Of a stretch of 64,000 nt of DNA, positions 8,911 to 18,767 are shown piece by piece. Within the stretch, counting starts at the first letter, position 1; each line of letters begins with the position of its first letter. Position numbers and translations under genes: made by a program. The stretch comes from an uncultured Bacteroides sp. (GTDB lineage Bacteria; Bacteroidota; Bacteroidia; Bacteroidales; Bacteroidaceae): NCBI RefSeq assembly GCF_963676325.1, contig NZ_OY781099.1:3720001-3784000 (forward strand). Direction: 5' to 3'. The notes beneath the pieces are model-generated. The model ran no database searches, was not told where the DNA came from, and was given only the letters and a program-made list of their open reading frames with translations.

Positions 8911-10767
8911 ATGATGGACACTCAAGACACTAATCTACCTTTAGAAGAAGGAAAATTAGAAGAAGAAAAGAATGTTCCCGAGGTTTCTGAAGTAAAGACT
9001 GAAGAAACTCCAGAGGAAACTACCGAAGTAAACACATCGACTGCCACTAACCTGCAGTCAAAACAAGAAGTAATTGACAGACTGAAAGAGATTTCTGCTG
9101 ATGCTGAAAATGCTCACAAGCAGGAATTAGACTCTCTTAAACAGACCTTCTATAAAATTCACAAAACAGAACAAGACGCTGCAAAGAAAAAATTCTTAGA
9201 AGATGGCGGAACTGAAGAAGCATTTGTTCCTGTAACAGATACTTATGAAAGTGAGTTTAAATCTATAATGGCTGCTATCAAGGATAAAAGAAGTGCGTTT
9301 AATGCAGAACTTGAAAAGCAAAAAGAAGAAAACCTACAGACAAAGCTAGGCATTATTGAAAAGCTTAAAGAGCTGGTTAATTATCCAGAGGATGTAAACA
9401 AGGCTTATAATGACTTCAAGAAACTTCAGCAGGAATGGAATGAAATTAAACAGGTTCCTCAGGCTAAAGTGAACGACTTATGGAAAAATTATCAGGTGTA
9501 TGTAGAGAAATTCTACGACATCATTAAAATAAACAACGAATTCAGAGACTACGACTTCAAGAAAAATCTGGAGATTAAAGCAAGACTTTGTGAAGCTGCA
9601 GAAAAACTGGCAAATGAACAGGACGTTGTTTCTGCTTTTCACCAGTTACAGAAGTTACATCAGGAATTCCGCGATACCGGTCCGGTAGCTAAAGAACTTC
9701 GCGATGAAATCTGGGCTCGTTTCAAAGCTGCTTCTACTGAAGTAAACCGCCGTCATCAACAACACTTTGAGGCATTAAAGGAGGCAGAGCAACGAAATTT
9801 GGATGAGAAAACTGTTATTTGCGAAATTGTTGAAACTACAGAATACAGCGAATTAAACTCTTTCAATGCATGGGAAAGTAAAACCCAGGAAATCATCGCC
9901 CTTCAGAATAAATGGAAAACGATTGGTTTCGCTCCACAAAAAATGAATATCAAGATTTTCGAGCGCTTCCGTGCTGCCTGCGATGAATTCTTCAAGAAAA
10001 AAGGAGAATTCTTTAAGAGCATTAAAGAAGGAATGAACGAAAACCTGGAGAAAAAGAAAGCATTATGTGAAAAGGTTGAAGCTTTAAAAGATAGTACTGA
10101 CTGGAAAGAAACTTCAGAGATTCTTACTAAGCTACAGAAGGAATGGAAAACAATTGGTCCTGTATCAAAGAAATATTCTGATCCAATCTGGAAACGTTTC
10201 ATCGACGCTTGTGATTACTTCTTCGATCAAAAGAACAAGGCAACTTCTTCGCTTCATTCTGTAGAAGTTGAAAACATGCAGAAAAAGAAAGCACTAATTG
10301 AGAAATTGGCAACTATCGACGAAAGTATGGAAGCTAACGAAGCAAGTAATCTGGTTCGTGAGATAATTAAAGAATGGAACACTGTTGGCCATGTACCTTT
10401 CAAGGAAAAAGACAAGCTTTACAAACAATTCCATGAGTTAGTTGACAAACAGTTCGATCGTCTGAATGTAAATGCTGCCAACAGAAAACTAAATAATTTC
10501 AGATCTAACATCAGCAATGTAACTGGTCAAGGCGAAAAAGGCGGTATGCAGACACTTTACCGTGAACGCGAAAAGCTAGTACGTGCTTATGAAGCAATGA
10601 AGAATGAGATTAAGACTTACGAAAACAATCTTGGTTTCTTTAGCTCTTCATCTAAAAAAGGAAACAGCCTGGTTACTGAACTAAACAGAAAAGTTGAGAA
10701 ACTAAAAGCCGACCTGGAACTTACTCTTGAAAAGATTAAAGTTATTGATGAGTCTGCTAAACAATAA
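8911..10767 (+). CDS. DUF349 repeat protein
   Basis: 618 residues, highly charged and almost entirely helical. After an acidic, low-complexity N-terminus (residues 1-50) there are about five DUF349-like units, each built round an aromatic-rich core such as LQKEWKTIGPVSKKYSDPIWKRF or LQNKWKTIGFAPQKMN. The last 70 residues are coiled coil. DUF349 proteins are widespread in Bacteroidetes; their role is not settled. The start is MM at 8911 or 8914. The gene is monocistronic with its own terminator. No signal peptide is seen, so it is cytoplasmic. Confidence 0.85.
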   Translation: MMDTQDTNLPLEEGKLEEEKNVPEVSEVKTEETPEETTEVNTSTATNLQSKQEVIDRLKEISADAENAHKQELDSLKQTFYKIHKTEQDAAKKKFLEDGGTEEAFVPVTDTYESEFKSIMAAIKDKRSAFNAELEKQKEENLQTKLGIIEKLKELVNYPEDVNKAYNDFKKLQQEWNEIKQVPQAKVNDLWKNYQVYVEKFYDIIKINNEFRDYDFKKNLEIKARLCEAAEKLANEQDVVSAFHQLQKLHQEFRDTGPVAKELRDEIWARFKAASTEVNRRHQQHFEALKEAEQRNLDEKTVICEIVETTEYSELNSFNAWESKTQEIIALQNKWKTIGFAPQKMNIKIFERFRAACDEFFKKKGEFFKSIKEGMNENLEKKKALCEKVEALKDSTDWKETSEILTKLQKEWKTIGPVSKKYSDPIWKRFIDACDYFFDQKNKATSSLHSVEVENMQKKKALIEKLATIDESMEANEASNLVREIIKEWNTVGHVPFKEKDKLYKQFHELVDKQFDRLNVNAANRKLNNFRSNISNVTGQGEKGGMQTLYREREKLVRAYEAMKNEIKTYENNLGFFSSSSKKGNSLVTELNRKVEKLKADLELTLEKIKVIDESAKQ

Positions 10768-10797
10768 GCAGATAGAACCAATATATTATATAAAAAG

Positions 10798-10820
10798 AGC
10801 CTCTTTATTGAGGCTTTTTT
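10798..10820 (+). terminator. Terminator after the DUF349 gene
   Basis: AGCCTC (10798-10803) pairs with GAGGCT (10810-10815) and runs into a seven-base T-tract, 31 nt after the stop codon. Confidence 0.8.
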
Positions 10821-11010
10821 TATGCCAGTAACACATTTACAGTGAGGGTAGCACCATTTTGTGAGGGTTCAGTGATGGATAAAAATGCTACCATCACGGG
10901 CCACACTACTGGCCTTCAACTTATTATCAAAAAAAGTGAGAGAGTGAGGGATGAAAACGCAAATTCATGAATGAAAATGAATTTTGAACTAAATCTGAAA
11001 ACAGACAACA
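10821..11010. other. Intergenic stretch with short repeats, no gene seen
   Basis: No credible open frame. GTGAGGG occurs three times. GTGATGG (10872-10878) and CCATCAC (10891-10897) form an inverted repeat, followed by GGCC-N8-GGCC. Nothing else stands out. Confidence 0.4.
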
Positions 11011-11016
11011 AAAAAA

Positions 11017-11050
11017 AGAGCGATAACAATTAAATAATTACTATCGCTCT
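11017..11050 (-). terminator. Terminator after tRNA-Gln
   Basis: AGAGCGATA (11017-11025) pairs with TATCGCTCT (11042-11050) and has A/T runs on both sides. It could work in both directions, but on the minus strand it sits 8 nt after the tRNA. Confidence 0.8.
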
Positions 11051-11058
11051 TTTTTTGT

Positions 11059-11128
11059 TGGGCTATAAGGATTCGAACCTTAAATCTCAGATCCAGAAAC
11101 TGATGTGTTACCATTACACCATAGCCCA
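11059..11128 (-). tRNA. tRNA-Gln (CTG)
   Basis: On the minus strand the acceptor arms TGGGCTA and TAGCCCA pair over the full 7 bp. The D-loop GTAATGGTAAC, the T-arm GGTTCGAATCC and the anticodon loop TTCTGGA (anticodon CTG) are all in place. One U-U pair closes the anticodon stem next to the loop. CCA is not encoded. The tRNA stands alone with a terminator directly after it. Confidence 0.9.
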
Positions 11129-11277
11129 ATTCTTAAATGCGGTGCAAAGATAAGGTCTTTTTTTGAGAAAAGCAAAACTCTTTGCCTACTTTTTTGTTTA
11201 AAATTTCAGAGATAAGTGAAAAGGTATTGATTATTTTTCTAAAAAATCCAAAAAACAATAGAGATTTTCACTTTTCT

Positions 11278-11308
11278 TTCGCTGATACAATAAATCGACG
11301 TATATTTG
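11278..11308 (+). promoter_or_regulatory. Promoter of the rsfS-ftsH-cdsA operon
   Basis: TATATTTG (11301-11308) fits the -7 consensus and TTCG (11278-11281) is a near -33 element at 19-nt spacing. Transcription would start near 11313, about 57 nt before rsfS. Confidence 0.6.
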
Positions 11309-11369
11309 TAATTTATTGTTTTACAGATAGACTGAAACAGGTCATTATTAATCTATTCATAGAAATTAA

Positions 11370-11729
11370 ATGAACGAAACACAAGAATTAGTACAGAAAA
11401 TAGTAGAAGGAATTCAAGAGAAAAAAGGATATAAAATAGTAGTGGCAGATCTAACCAGAATTGGTGATACAATTTGCAAATACTTTGTAATCTGCCAGGG
11501 AAATTCACCAAGTCACGTAAGTGCAATCACAGACAGCATAAGAGAATATGTAAGAGAAAACACAGGAATAAAACCGATTGGTGCTGATGGATTAACTAAT
11601 GCTGAATGGGTTGCAATGGACTATGCGGATGTAATGGTTCATATCTTCTTGCCAGACGTGAGAGGACATTACAACCTCGAACATCTTTGGGCCGATGCAA
11701 AGTTAACTATGATACCAGATCTTGATTAA
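11370..11729 (+). CDS. rsfS: Ribosome silencing factor
   Basis: 119 residues, full length for the RsfS/YbeB/Iojap family. The family core is visible as the segment from VVADLTRIGDTICKYFVICQG through ADGLTNAEWVAMDYADVMVHIF. The protein binds ribosomal protein uL14 and blocks subunit joining when nutrients are low. First gene of an operon: ftsH starts 12 nt after its stop. The start follows a good -7 box by about 60 nt. Confidence 0.93.
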   Translation: MNETQELVQKIVEGIQEKKGYKIVVADLTRIGDTICKYFVICQGNSPSHVSAITDSIREYVRENTGIKPIGADGLTNAEWVAMDYADVMVHIFLPDVRGHYNLEHLWADAKLTMIPDLD

Positions 11730-11741
11730 TTTGAGAAAAGA

Positions 11742-13790
11742 ATGAGTAACAACAAAAAATCGAATAATAAAATGAATGTACCGAAATTCAGCCTTAACTG
11801 GATGTACGCAATTATTGCGATGATGCTAATCGGGCTCTATCTCTCCAGTGAGGGTGGGTCATTGACTAAACAGATCAGCTATAATGAATTTCAGCAGTAT
11901 GTTCGTAACGGATATGCTACAAAAGTGGTGGCTTACAATGATAACACGGTAGAACTTTACGTTAAACCTGAGCATATCCGGGAAGTATTCAAACAGGATG
12001 CTTCGAAGGCAGGAAAGACTCCTATGGTAACTACCAGAGTTCCTTCCAATGAATCACTAAGCCGTTTTCTGGAAAAGGAACGCGACGAGGCACGATTCCA
12101 GGGAACTGAACAATACGAAGAAAAGAGAGATTACATAAGTGCATTCTTATTAAACATTTTGCCTTTTGTTCTCCTTATCGGTGTTTGGCTCTTCTTCATG
12201 CGCAAAATGGGTAGCGGAGGAGGATCAGGCTCCAATGTGTTTAGTGTAGGAAAATCAAAAGCACAACTTTTCGAAAAAGGAGGTTCTGTAAAAGTTACTT
12301 TTAAAGATGTAGCAGGACTTGCAGAGGCAAAACAGGAAGTGGAAGAAATTGTGGAATTCTTAAGAAACCCACAAAAATATACTGAGCTTGGAGGTAAGAT
12401 TCCTAAAGGTGCATTGCTTGTAGGCCCTCCGGGAACTGGTAAAACATTGCTTGCCAAAGCGGTAGCCGGCGAAGCAGACGTACCATTCTTCTCTCTATCA
12501 GGTTCCGACTTTGTAGAAATGTTTGTGGGTGTTGGTGCTTCACGCGTAAGAGACCTATTTAAACAGGCAAAGGAAAAATCTCCTTGTATCATCTTCATCG
12601 ATGAAATTGATGCTGTGGGACGTGCACGTGGAAAGAATCCAAGTATGGGTGGTAACGACGAGCGCGAGAATACACTGAATCAGTTACTTACAGAGATGGA
12701 TGGATTTGGCACAAACAGTGGAATCATTATTCTGGCTGCAACAAACCGTGCGGATATCCTTGACAAAGCATTGCTTCGTGCTGGACGTTTCGACCGTCAG
12801 ATTCATGTTGACCTGCCAGACCTGAACGAAAGAAAAGAAATCTTCGGAGTACATTTACGTCCTATAAAAATAGACGAAACTGTCGACGTAGATCTTCTTT
12901 CCCGCCAGACTCCAGGCTTCTCAGGAGCTGATATTGCAAATGTATGTAATGAAGCTGCATTGATTGCCGCTCGTCATGGAAAAACATTTGTTGGAAAGCA
13001 AGACTTCCTTGATGCCGTAGACAGAATTATTGGTGGATTGGAAAAGAAGAGCAAGATTATGACTCTGGAAGAGCGCAAGACTATTGCACTTCACGAAGCC
13101 GGGCACGCAAGTCTTTCATGGTTATTGGAACATGCCAACCCATTAATTAAGGTAACAATTGTTCCTCGCGGACGAGCATTAGGCGCTGCCTGGTATTTGC
13201 CTGAAGAGAGACAAATTACCACCAAGGAACAAATGTTTGACGAAATGTGTGCCACTCTTGGAGGTCGTGCTGCAGAAGATTTATTTGTAGGTAAAATTTC
13301 TACCGGAGCAATGAATGACCTGGAGCGTGTAACTAAACAAGCATACGGCATGATTTCTTATCTTGGAATGAGTGATAAATTACCTAATCTATGTTACTAT
13401 AATAACGAAGAATATTCTTTCAATAAGCCATACAGCGAAAAGACTGCTGAACTGATTGATGAGGAAGCTAATCGCTTTATCAACGATCAATATAACAGAG
13501 CTAAGAAAATTCTTTCCGAACATAAATTAGAACATAATACTCTGGCTAATTTATTGATTGAAAAAGAAGTGATATTTGCTGAAGATGTGGAACGTATCTT
13601 TGGAAAACGTCAATGGGCTTCACGCTCTGTAGAAATTATGGCAGCAAACAAACCTGCTGACAAGGATGCTGAAGAGAGTAAAGAAACTGCTCCATCAGTA
13701 GAAAGTAACCCTGAAACTAATCCAAGTTTATCTAAAAACGAAGTAGATCTTCCTGAAAACAGTGTAGAAGAGGAAAACACTACGAAATAA
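11742..13790 (+). CDS. ftsH: ATP-dependent zinc metalloprotease FtsH
   Basis: 682 residues. Two membrane segments (about residues 17-33 and 129-150) flank a periplasmic domain. The AAA module has Walker A GPPGTGKT (228-235), Walker B IIFIDEID and the SRH AGRFDRQ. The zinc site is HEAGH at 451-455. The tail after about residue 630 is acidic and rich in E, S and P. FtsH is a hexameric inner-membrane protease that degrades membrane and regulatory proteins. In the middle of rsfS-ftsH-cdsA; cdsA follows after 7 nt. Confidence 0.97.
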   Translation: MSNNKKSNNKMNVPKFSLNWMYAIIAMMLIGLYLSSEGGSLTKQISYNEFQQYVRNGYATKVVAYNDNTVELYVKPEHIREVFKQDASKAGKTPMVTTRVPSNESLSRFLEKERDEARFQGTEQYEEKRDYISAFLLNILPFVLLIGVWLFFMRKMGSGGGSGSNVFSVGKSKAQLFEKGGSVKVTFKDVAGLAEAKQEVEEIVEFLRNPQKYTELGGKIPKGALLVGPPGTGKTLLAKAVAGEADVPFFSLSGSDFVEMFVGVGASRVRDLFKQAKEKSPCIIFIDEIDAVGRARGKNPSMGGNDERENTLNQLLTEMDGFGTNSGIIILAATNRADILDKALLRAGRFDRQIHVDLPDLNERKEIFGVHLRPIKIDETVDVDLLSRQTPGFSGADIANVCNEAALIAARHGKTFVGKQDFLDAVDRIIGGLEKKSKIMTLEERKTIALHEAGHASLSWLLEHANPLIKVTIVPRGRALGAAWYLPEERQITTKEQMFDEMCATLGGRAAEDLFVGKISTGAMNDLERVTKQAYGMISYLGMSDKLPNLCYYNNEEYSFNKPYSEKTAELIDEEANRFINDQYNRAKKILSEHKLEHNTLANLLIEKEVIFAEDVERIFGKRQWASRSVEIMAANKPADKDAEESKETAPSVESNPETNPSLSKNEVDLPENSVEEENTTK

Positions 13791-13797
13791 GCTAGTA

Positions 13798-14637
13798 ATG
13801 ATTAAAAATAACTTTATACTACGTACAGTCACAGGAGCATTGATAGTAGCTTTGCTCGTGTGCTGTATAATATTTGGCCCCCTGCCTTTCTCTATTTTGT
13901 TTGCTCTTGTTTCAGCGCTTGCTGTGCACGAATTCAGCAAACTGGTTAATCAGAATGAGGGTGTAAGTACAAACACTCTTATTAATGCTCTGGGAGGTGT
14001 ATACCTCTTTTTTGCTTTTCTGGGCTTTTGTTTAGAGCTTACAGGTTCACAAATTTTTATCCCTTATCTTTTTTTAATAATCTATCTTCTTATTAGTGAA
14101 CTTTATCTGCAAAAAGAGAATCCGGTAAACAATCTGGCCTACTCTATGCTGAGTCAGCTTTATGTTGCCTTGCCATTTGCCTTACTAAATGTCTTGGCAT
14201 ATCAGGCAAATAAAACCGGAGGTGTTACATATAATTATGCGATTCCATTATCCATCTTTATATTTATCTGGCTGAACGACACAGGTGCTTATTGCTTCGG
14301 TACCCTGTTTGGTAAGCATCGGTTATTCGAAAGAATCTCGCCTAAGAAATCTTGGGAAGGCTCTATAGGTGGTGGTCTTCTAACCTTGGCAGCAGGTTTT
14401 GCATTTGGTTCATATTTCCAATTCATGTCCTCATTTGCGTGGGCAGGACTAGGACTGACCGTTGTTGTATTTGGCACATGGGGAGATTTAGTGGAATCAC
14501 TAATTAAAAGACACATGAAGATTAAAGATTCCGGGAATATTTTACCTGGTCATGGTGGAATACTCGATCGGTTTGATAGTGCGCTAATAGCAATACCGGC
14601 AGCTGTTATTTATCTTTATGTAATTACATTACTTTAA
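13798..14637 (+). CDS. cdsA: Phosphatidate cytidylyltransferase
   Basis: 279 residues, polytopic inner-membrane enzyme. The CDS signature lies near the C-terminus as KRHMKIKDSGNILPGHGG followed by ILDRFDS, with the conserved K-D, H-G-G and D-R-x-D. SPKKSWEGS marks the second conserved loop. It makes CDP-diacylglycerol from phosphatidate and CTP, the precursor of phosphatidylethanolamine and acidic phospholipids. Last gene of its operon, with a long terminator 17 nt after the stop. Confidence 0.95.
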   Translation: MIKNNFILRTVTGALIVALLVCCIIFGPLPFSILFALVSALAVHEFSKLVNQNEGVSTNTLINALGGVYLFFAFLGFCLELTGSQIFIPYLFLIIYLLISELYLQKENPVNNLAYSMLSQLYVALPFALLNVLAYQANKTGGVTYNYAIPLSIFIFIWLNDTGAYCFGTLFGKHRLFERISPKKSWEGSIGGGLLTLAAGFAFGSYFQFMSSFAWAGLGLTVVVFGTWGDLVESLIKRHMKIKDSGNILPGHGGILDRFDSALIAIPAAVIYLYVITLL

Positions 14638-14653
14638 ATAGCACCAATATTAT

Positions 14654-14692
14654 AACAGAAAAAGGAAGTCGATATGACTTCCTTTTTCTGTT
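14654..14692. terminator. Bidirectional terminator between cdsA and the NigD-like gene
   Basis: A perfect 17-bp stem: AACAGAAAAAGGAAGTC (14654-14670) against 14676-14692, with a 5-nt loop. The A-rich and T-rich arms let it act for both converging genes. Confidence 0.85.
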
Positions 14693-14732
14693 TAAAGGAG
14701 AAAATAACATTGTATTTTCTCATCTGTTCTGT

Positions 14733-15473
14733 CTAATTAATCTTTTCACCAACAGCATTCGTTAGTGGTGCAACCGATGCAGCACTTTTATACTTGTTAC
14801 TAAAATCAATCGTGATAATCTTTTCACCATTCACTGCCGAATTAATTCGAATTTTCACCCCATTCAAAGGAAGCGTATTCATAGTTTCCAGACCAAGCCT
14901 GAAAGAAACAATGCTACGGCCAACGTAATTTGTAACATCGTCCATATCATTATAACGGTATTCAAGATGAATATATCCATCATTAGGATATTCCTTAGTG
15001 GTATTCCTAACCAGATTAACCCTATGTTTCTGAGTGCTCGGCAAATTCATATCAAACTCTACATTAATATAACCGCCACTCATCCACAAATCGGTTATTC
15101 TCACCGGATCATCACCAATACTATCTTTATTAGCCTCGGTAAGATTAATGATATCCTTTGTTAATACAGTGGAATAATCGTTCAAACGGACAAAATGATC
15201 ATAGCCATTCTGTGTATTACTCAATAGAGTAAAGTTCCCTATTATACGTGTCCCATTATTTAATTCTTTATATGGAACAAGAGAAGCAGCAGGCCATAAA
15301 GTTTCTCCGTTATCCAAAACAAAATAAACAGAACTTTTAGCGTCAACTTTCACTGTGGCCATAGCTATCGTATAATTATCAAGTGAATAGCCATCGTCAT
15401 CAAGATCGCAAGACTGAAGTGCTGGAATTAAAGTCAGCACAAATAACAATAGATACAAATTAAACTTTTTCAT
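14733..15473 (-). CDS. NigD-like lipoprotein
   Basis: 246 residues. The signal peptide ends in LIPALQSC, with the lipidated cysteine at 22 followed by the acidic DLDDDG that is common on exported Bacteroidetes lipoproteins. The rest is beta-rich and resembles the NigD family, first named from a bacteriocin-linked cluster of Bacteroidales; the molecular role is unknown. Monocistronic: the lpxB-side hairpin at 15509-15535 separates it from the upstream operon. It converges with cdsA across a shared terminator. Confidence 0.8.
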   Translation of the reverse strand: MKKFNLYLLLFVLTLIPALQSCDLDDDGYSLDNYTIAMATVKVDAKSSVYFVLDNGETLWPAASLVPYKELNNGTRIIGNFTLLSNTQNGYDHFVRLNDYSTVLTKDIINLTEANKDSIGDDPVRITDLWMSGGYINVEFDMNLPSTQKHRVNLVRNTTKEYPNDGYIHLEYRYNDMDDVTNYVGRSIVSFRLGLETMNTLPLNGVKIRINSAVNGEKIITIDFSNKYKSAASVAPLTNAVGEKIN

Positions 15474-15508
15474 AGCAACTTTATTTATTTACCTATTACA
15501 TAAACAAA

Positions 15509-15535
15509 GGCGCAACCATTTTACTGCATTGCGCC
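15509..15535 (-). terminator. Probable terminator after lpxB
   Basis: GGCGCAA (15509-15515) pairs with TTGCGCC (15529-15535). On the minus strand it lies 54 nt past the lpxB stop, followed by a T-rich but broken run, so it is weaker than the others. Confidence 0.55.
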
Positions 15536-15589
15536 TATTAAATTATGCTTAAAAAAGTTTTTAATATCTTGTAAAGGAGGAAATTATGG

Positions 15590-16732
15590 TTATTCGCTTC
15601 CCTTTTTTAGCAGGTTAAACATTTCTCTGGCTGCTTTTTCTGAAGCACCTGCCGGACCTAGAATCTGAATCATCTGGTCGTAATCATCAAGCATCTGCTG
15701 ACGCTTCACCTTATTATATAGAATAACTTCCAGTTCGGCCTCTATATTTTGCAGAGTCATGGTGTCAGCTACTAATTCACGAACAACTTCTTTCCCAGCA
15801 ACAAGGTTAACAAGTGAAACAAATTTCACTTTCAATATTCTCTTCTTCAGAAAAGCAATGACTTTTCCTATCGGAGTGTGATAGCAAACAACCTGAGGAA
15901 TACGGAAAAGAGCTGTTTCCAGAGTTGCAGTTCCTGAAGTAACCAATGCAGCAGAGGACTGTTGAAGCAAACGATAAGTCTGACCAAAAATAATATTCAC
16001 CTTGGTTCCTTGTATATACCTCTCATAATATTCGGGAGAAATACCAGGAGCGCCAGCAAGCACCAATTGATAATCAGAGAACTTTGAAGCAGCTTTCAAC
16101 ATATCAGGCAAGTTATCTTTTATCTCCTGCTTACGGCTTCCGGCCAAAAGTGCAATAATTGGTTGACTCGTCAGACCATTCGCAGTTGTGAAAGCAGCGA
16201 AATTCTCCGGATGATTCGCACGGAAAGTTTCTACTGCATCTACAGTAGGGTTTCCCACATAATGTATTGGGTACTGATGGCCATGGAAAAACTCTACTTC
16301 AAAAGGAAGAATAGAGAACAGTTCATCTACATATCGCTTGATGTTTTTAATTCTATATTCTTTCCAGGCCCATATTTTGGGAGAGATATAGTAGTAAACC
16401 GGAATCTTTGTCTGTGTTTTAACAAACTTCGCAATAGAAAGATTAAATCCCGGGTAATCTACCAATATTACCACATCGGGAGCATAAGCAACAACATCGT
16501 CCTTACACCTTTTCATATTGGAAAAGATTGTGCGAAGATGTAGTAATACGGGAACAAATCCCATGTAAGCCAGTTCTTTATAATGTTTTACCCGGGTTCC
16601 TCCCTGAGCAGACATCAGATCTCCTCCAAAGAAGCGGAACTCTGCTTCCTGATCCTCTTTCTTCAGTGCCTGCATCAGATTAGATGCATGCAAATCACCC
16701 GAAGCCTCACCTACTATTAAATAATATTTCAT
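15590..16732 (-). CDS. lpxB: Lipid-A-disaccharide synthase
   Basis: 380 residues, a GT19 glycosyltransferase of normal length. GEASGDLHASNL (residues 7-18) opens the acceptor domain. The donor domain shows the ALLAGSRKQEI loop and SGTATLETALFRIPQVVCYH near 265-285. It joins UDP-diacylglucosamine and lipid X into the tetra-acylated disaccharide of lipid A, peripheral to the inner membrane. It follows surE by 7 nt in a two-gene operon. Confidence 0.95.
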   Translation of the reverse strand: MKYYLIVGEASGDLHASNLMQALKKEDQEAEFRFFGGDLMSAQGGTRVKHYKELAYMGFVPVLLHLRTIFSNMKRCKDDVVAYAPDVVILVDYPGFNLSIAKFVKTQTKIPVYYYISPKIWAWKEYRIKNIKRYVDELFSILPFEVEFFHGHQYPIHYVGNPTVDAVETFRANHPENFAAFTTANGLTSQPIIALLAGSRKQEIKDNLPDMLKAASKFSDYQLVLAGAPGISPEYYERYIQGTKVNIIFGQTYRLLQQSSAALVTSGTATLETALFRIPQVVCYHTPIGKVIAFLKKRILKVKFVSLVNLVAGKEVVRELVADTMTLQNIEAELEVILYNKVKRQQMLDDYDQMIQILGPAGASEKAAREMFNLLKKGSE

Positions 16733-16739
16733 CTTTAGA

Positions 16740-17507
16740 TTATAGGTTCCACCCCTTTAACTGATCAATCATTTCATAAGCTGTAACATCAACCTTTGTT
16801 GGAGTAATAGCTGCATAATCGTGATTCAGAGCCCAGTTATCGGTATCTTCATCTTCTGGTTCGTGGTTTTCAAAGTCACCCGTAAGCCAGAAATATTCTC
16901 CTCCGTTGGGGTGACTTCTACGCGCCCATTCATGTGTCCACTGCCCTACTGTCTGGCGACAAATTCTCACTCCTTTTATTTCAGGGCATACAGGAAAGTT
17001 CACATTCAGACAGATTCCTTTTGGCAGTCCATCCTCTATCACTTTTTGAGTGATACTACGAATGATTTCAGCGGTTGGTTCAAAATCGGCATCATGGTTA
17101 TGATCACAGATAGAAAAGCCTATTGAAGGTACTCCACTAAGACAACCTTCGATAGCAACCCCCATTGTGCCTGAATAATGTACGTTGACCGCAGCATTAT
17201 CTCCATGATTTATTCCACCAATCACCAAATCAGGCTGACGGTCAAGGACTGCAAACTTTGCCAGTTTTATACAGTCAGCCGGAGTACCTGAGCATTTATA
17301 AACAGTGAGCCCAGGTTCTTTCCTTATCAATGCATATTTCACCGGACGATCTGCAGTTATAGCACAAGCCATTCCCGAACGAGGTGAATCCGGAGCCATT
17401 ACAACAAGATCTCCTAGTGGACGAAGATATTTAATCAATTCGTTAATCCCTTTTGCCATATACCCATCATCGTTAGATATGAGTATCAGAGGTTTTTCGT
17501 TTTTCAT
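16740..17507 (-). CDS. surE: 5'/3'-nucleotidase SurE
   Basis: 255 residues. The metal-binding [12 protein letters not shown] starts at about residue 9, SPRSG follows, and the second conserved block is [20 protein letters not shown] with N and S ligands. SurE is a metal-dependent nucleoside monophosphate phosphatase of stationary phase. First gene of the surE-lpxB operon, an arrangement common in Bacteroidales, behind a near-ideal promoter. Confidence 0.95.
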   Translation of the reverse strand: MKNEKPLILISNDDGYMAKGINELIKYLRPLGDLVVMAPDSPRSGMACAITADRPVKYALIRKEPGLTVYKCSGTPADCIKLAKFAVLDRQPDLVIGGINHGDNAAVNVHYSGTMGVAIEGCLSGVPSIGFSICDHNHDADFEPTAEIIRSITQKVIEDGLPKGICLNVNFPVCPEIKGVRICRQTVGQWTHEWARRSHPNGGEYFWLTGDFENHEPEDEDTDNWALNHDYAAITPTKVDVTAYEMIDQLKGWNL

Positions 17508-17539
17508 CCGTTAAACTTTCTTTTATCAATTACTTACCG

Positions 17540-17570
17540 CAAAAATAAAGAAAAAAGAGGGATAAACAAA
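17540..17570 (-). promoter_or_regulatory. Promoter of surE-lpxB
   Basis: On the minus strand TTTG (17570-17567), exactly 19 nt, then TATTTTTG (17547-17540): a consensus Bacteroidales promoter. Transcription would start about 28 nt before the surE ATG. Confidence 0.75.
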
Positions 17571-17629
17571 AGAAAGACTATAAAAGCATTCAATGTATTT
17601 TCCCTGATTAGACGAATAATATTAATATC

Positions 17630-17706
17630 ATTTTGTACAAAATATCATTTTCTTTTGTACAAAAGAATGCAAATTCATAGAGAGACGATACAAACATTTG
17701 TACAAA
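17630..17706. promoter_or_regulatory. Three TTTTGTACAAAA palindromes upstream of parA and surE
   Basis: ATTTTGTACAAAAT (17630-17643), CTTTTGTACAAAAG (17652-17665) and TTTGTACAAA (17697-17706) are perfect palindromes with a shared core. Their centres are 22 and 43 bp apart, close to whole helical turns, which suggests cooperative binding of a dimeric regulator. They lie in the divergent gap between surE and parA (17508-17991), which has no gene. The protein is unknown. Confidence 0.6.
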
Positions 17707-17823
17707 ATAACAAAAATATAAATCAGATAAAAATCACATCTTTTGCCAGCCCCTCAGTAGTTTACAAATCTTAATGTTATGCAAGCCGGTTTAAAAAATG
17801 GAAGTTTATTGGATAGAAATGTA

Positions 17824-17832
17824 TATCTTTGC
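17824..17832 (+). promoter_or_regulatory. -7 box upstream of parA
   Basis: TATCTTTGC is an exact -7 consensus. It would give a leader of about 155 nt before parA, which contains one TTATCAACA (17905-17913). No clear -33 element is seen. Confidence 0.6.
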
Positions 17833-17991
17833 AAGGTGGGAGATCAACGATCTTTTGATATCAGCAAGACAGATGGTCTGATAGTTATTAACAAAACAGG
17901 TGACTTATCAACAGATTTTGCAATGTTTTGCATTTTTAGTAGGCGCTCTTAGTTTTTATTACTTATTTCGCCTCAACAAATTAAATGTAGT

Positions 17992-18759
17992 ATGGGAAAA
18001 ATTATCGCTTTAGCCAATCAAAAAGGTGGAGTCGGAAAAACAACGACAACCATCAATCTTGCCGCGTCTCTTGCGACGCTGGAAAAGAAGGTTCTTGTTG
18101 TTGATGCCGACCCTCAAGCTAATGCCTCCTCTGGTCTGGGAGTAGATCTTAAAGAAGTTGAATGCAGCATTTACGAATGCATCATTAACAACGAAGACAC
18201 AAAGGAAGCTATATATACGACAGATATCGAAGGACTTGATGTTATTCCGTCACATATTGATTTAGTGGGTGCGGAAATTGAAATGCTCAATCTTCCCGAA
18301 CGTGAGAAAGTTTTAAAAAAGATTCTTGAACCAATGAAAGCTGAATATGACTTTATTCTCATTGATTGTTCACCTTCACTTGGACTTATAACTGTTAATG
18401 CCCTGACTGCTGCTGACTCAGTTATTATCCCTGTGCAATGTGAGTATTTCGCATTGGAAGGAATCAGCAAATTATTGAATACCATAAAGATTATTAAATC
18501 AAAACTTAATCCAATGCTGGAAATAGAAGGTTTCCTGCTTACCATGTTTGACTCCCGATTGCGACTAGCCAATCAAATTTACGATGAAGTTAAGAAACAT
18601 TTCCAGGAATTGGTATTCAAAACCGTTGTACAGCGTAACGTTAAGCTAAGCGAAGCTCCAAGTCACGGACTTCCGGTTATCCTTTACGATGCCGATTCTA
18701 CCGGTTCAAAAAATCACTTGTCCTTGGCACAGGAAATCATTAAACGAAATAGTAAGTAA
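17992..18759 (+). CDS. parA: Chromosome-partitioning ATPase ParA/Soj
   Basis: 255 residues. The deviant Walker A motif KGGVGKTTTTINLA (residues 11-24), the A' box VVDADPQANASSGLG and Walker B ILIDCSPSLG are all present; there is no N-terminal HTH domain, as in chromosomal Soj. ParA-ATP binds DNA and moves ParB-parS complexes during chromosome segregation. First gene of parA-parB-DUF5683-transglycosylase; parB starts 8 nt after its stop. Confidence 0.95.
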   Translation: MGKIIALANQKGGVGKTTTTINLAASLATLEKKVLVVDADPQANASSGLGVDLKEVECSIYECIINNEDTKEAIYTTDIEGLDVIPSHIDLVGAEIEMLNLPEREKVLKKILEPMKAEYDFILIDCSPSLGLITVNALTAADSVIIPVQCEYFALEGISKLLNTIKIIKSKLNPMLEIEGFLLTMFDSRLRLANQIYDEVKKHFQELVFKTVVQRNVKLSEAPSHGLPVILYDADSTGSKNHLSLAQEIIKRNSK

Positions 18760-18767
18760 GATAAGAC

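Noticed and set aside
11182..11373. 63-codon open frame before rsfS
   Set aside because: The rsfS promoter (-7 box at 11301) lies inside it, composition is unlike a protein, and its stop overlaps the real start.
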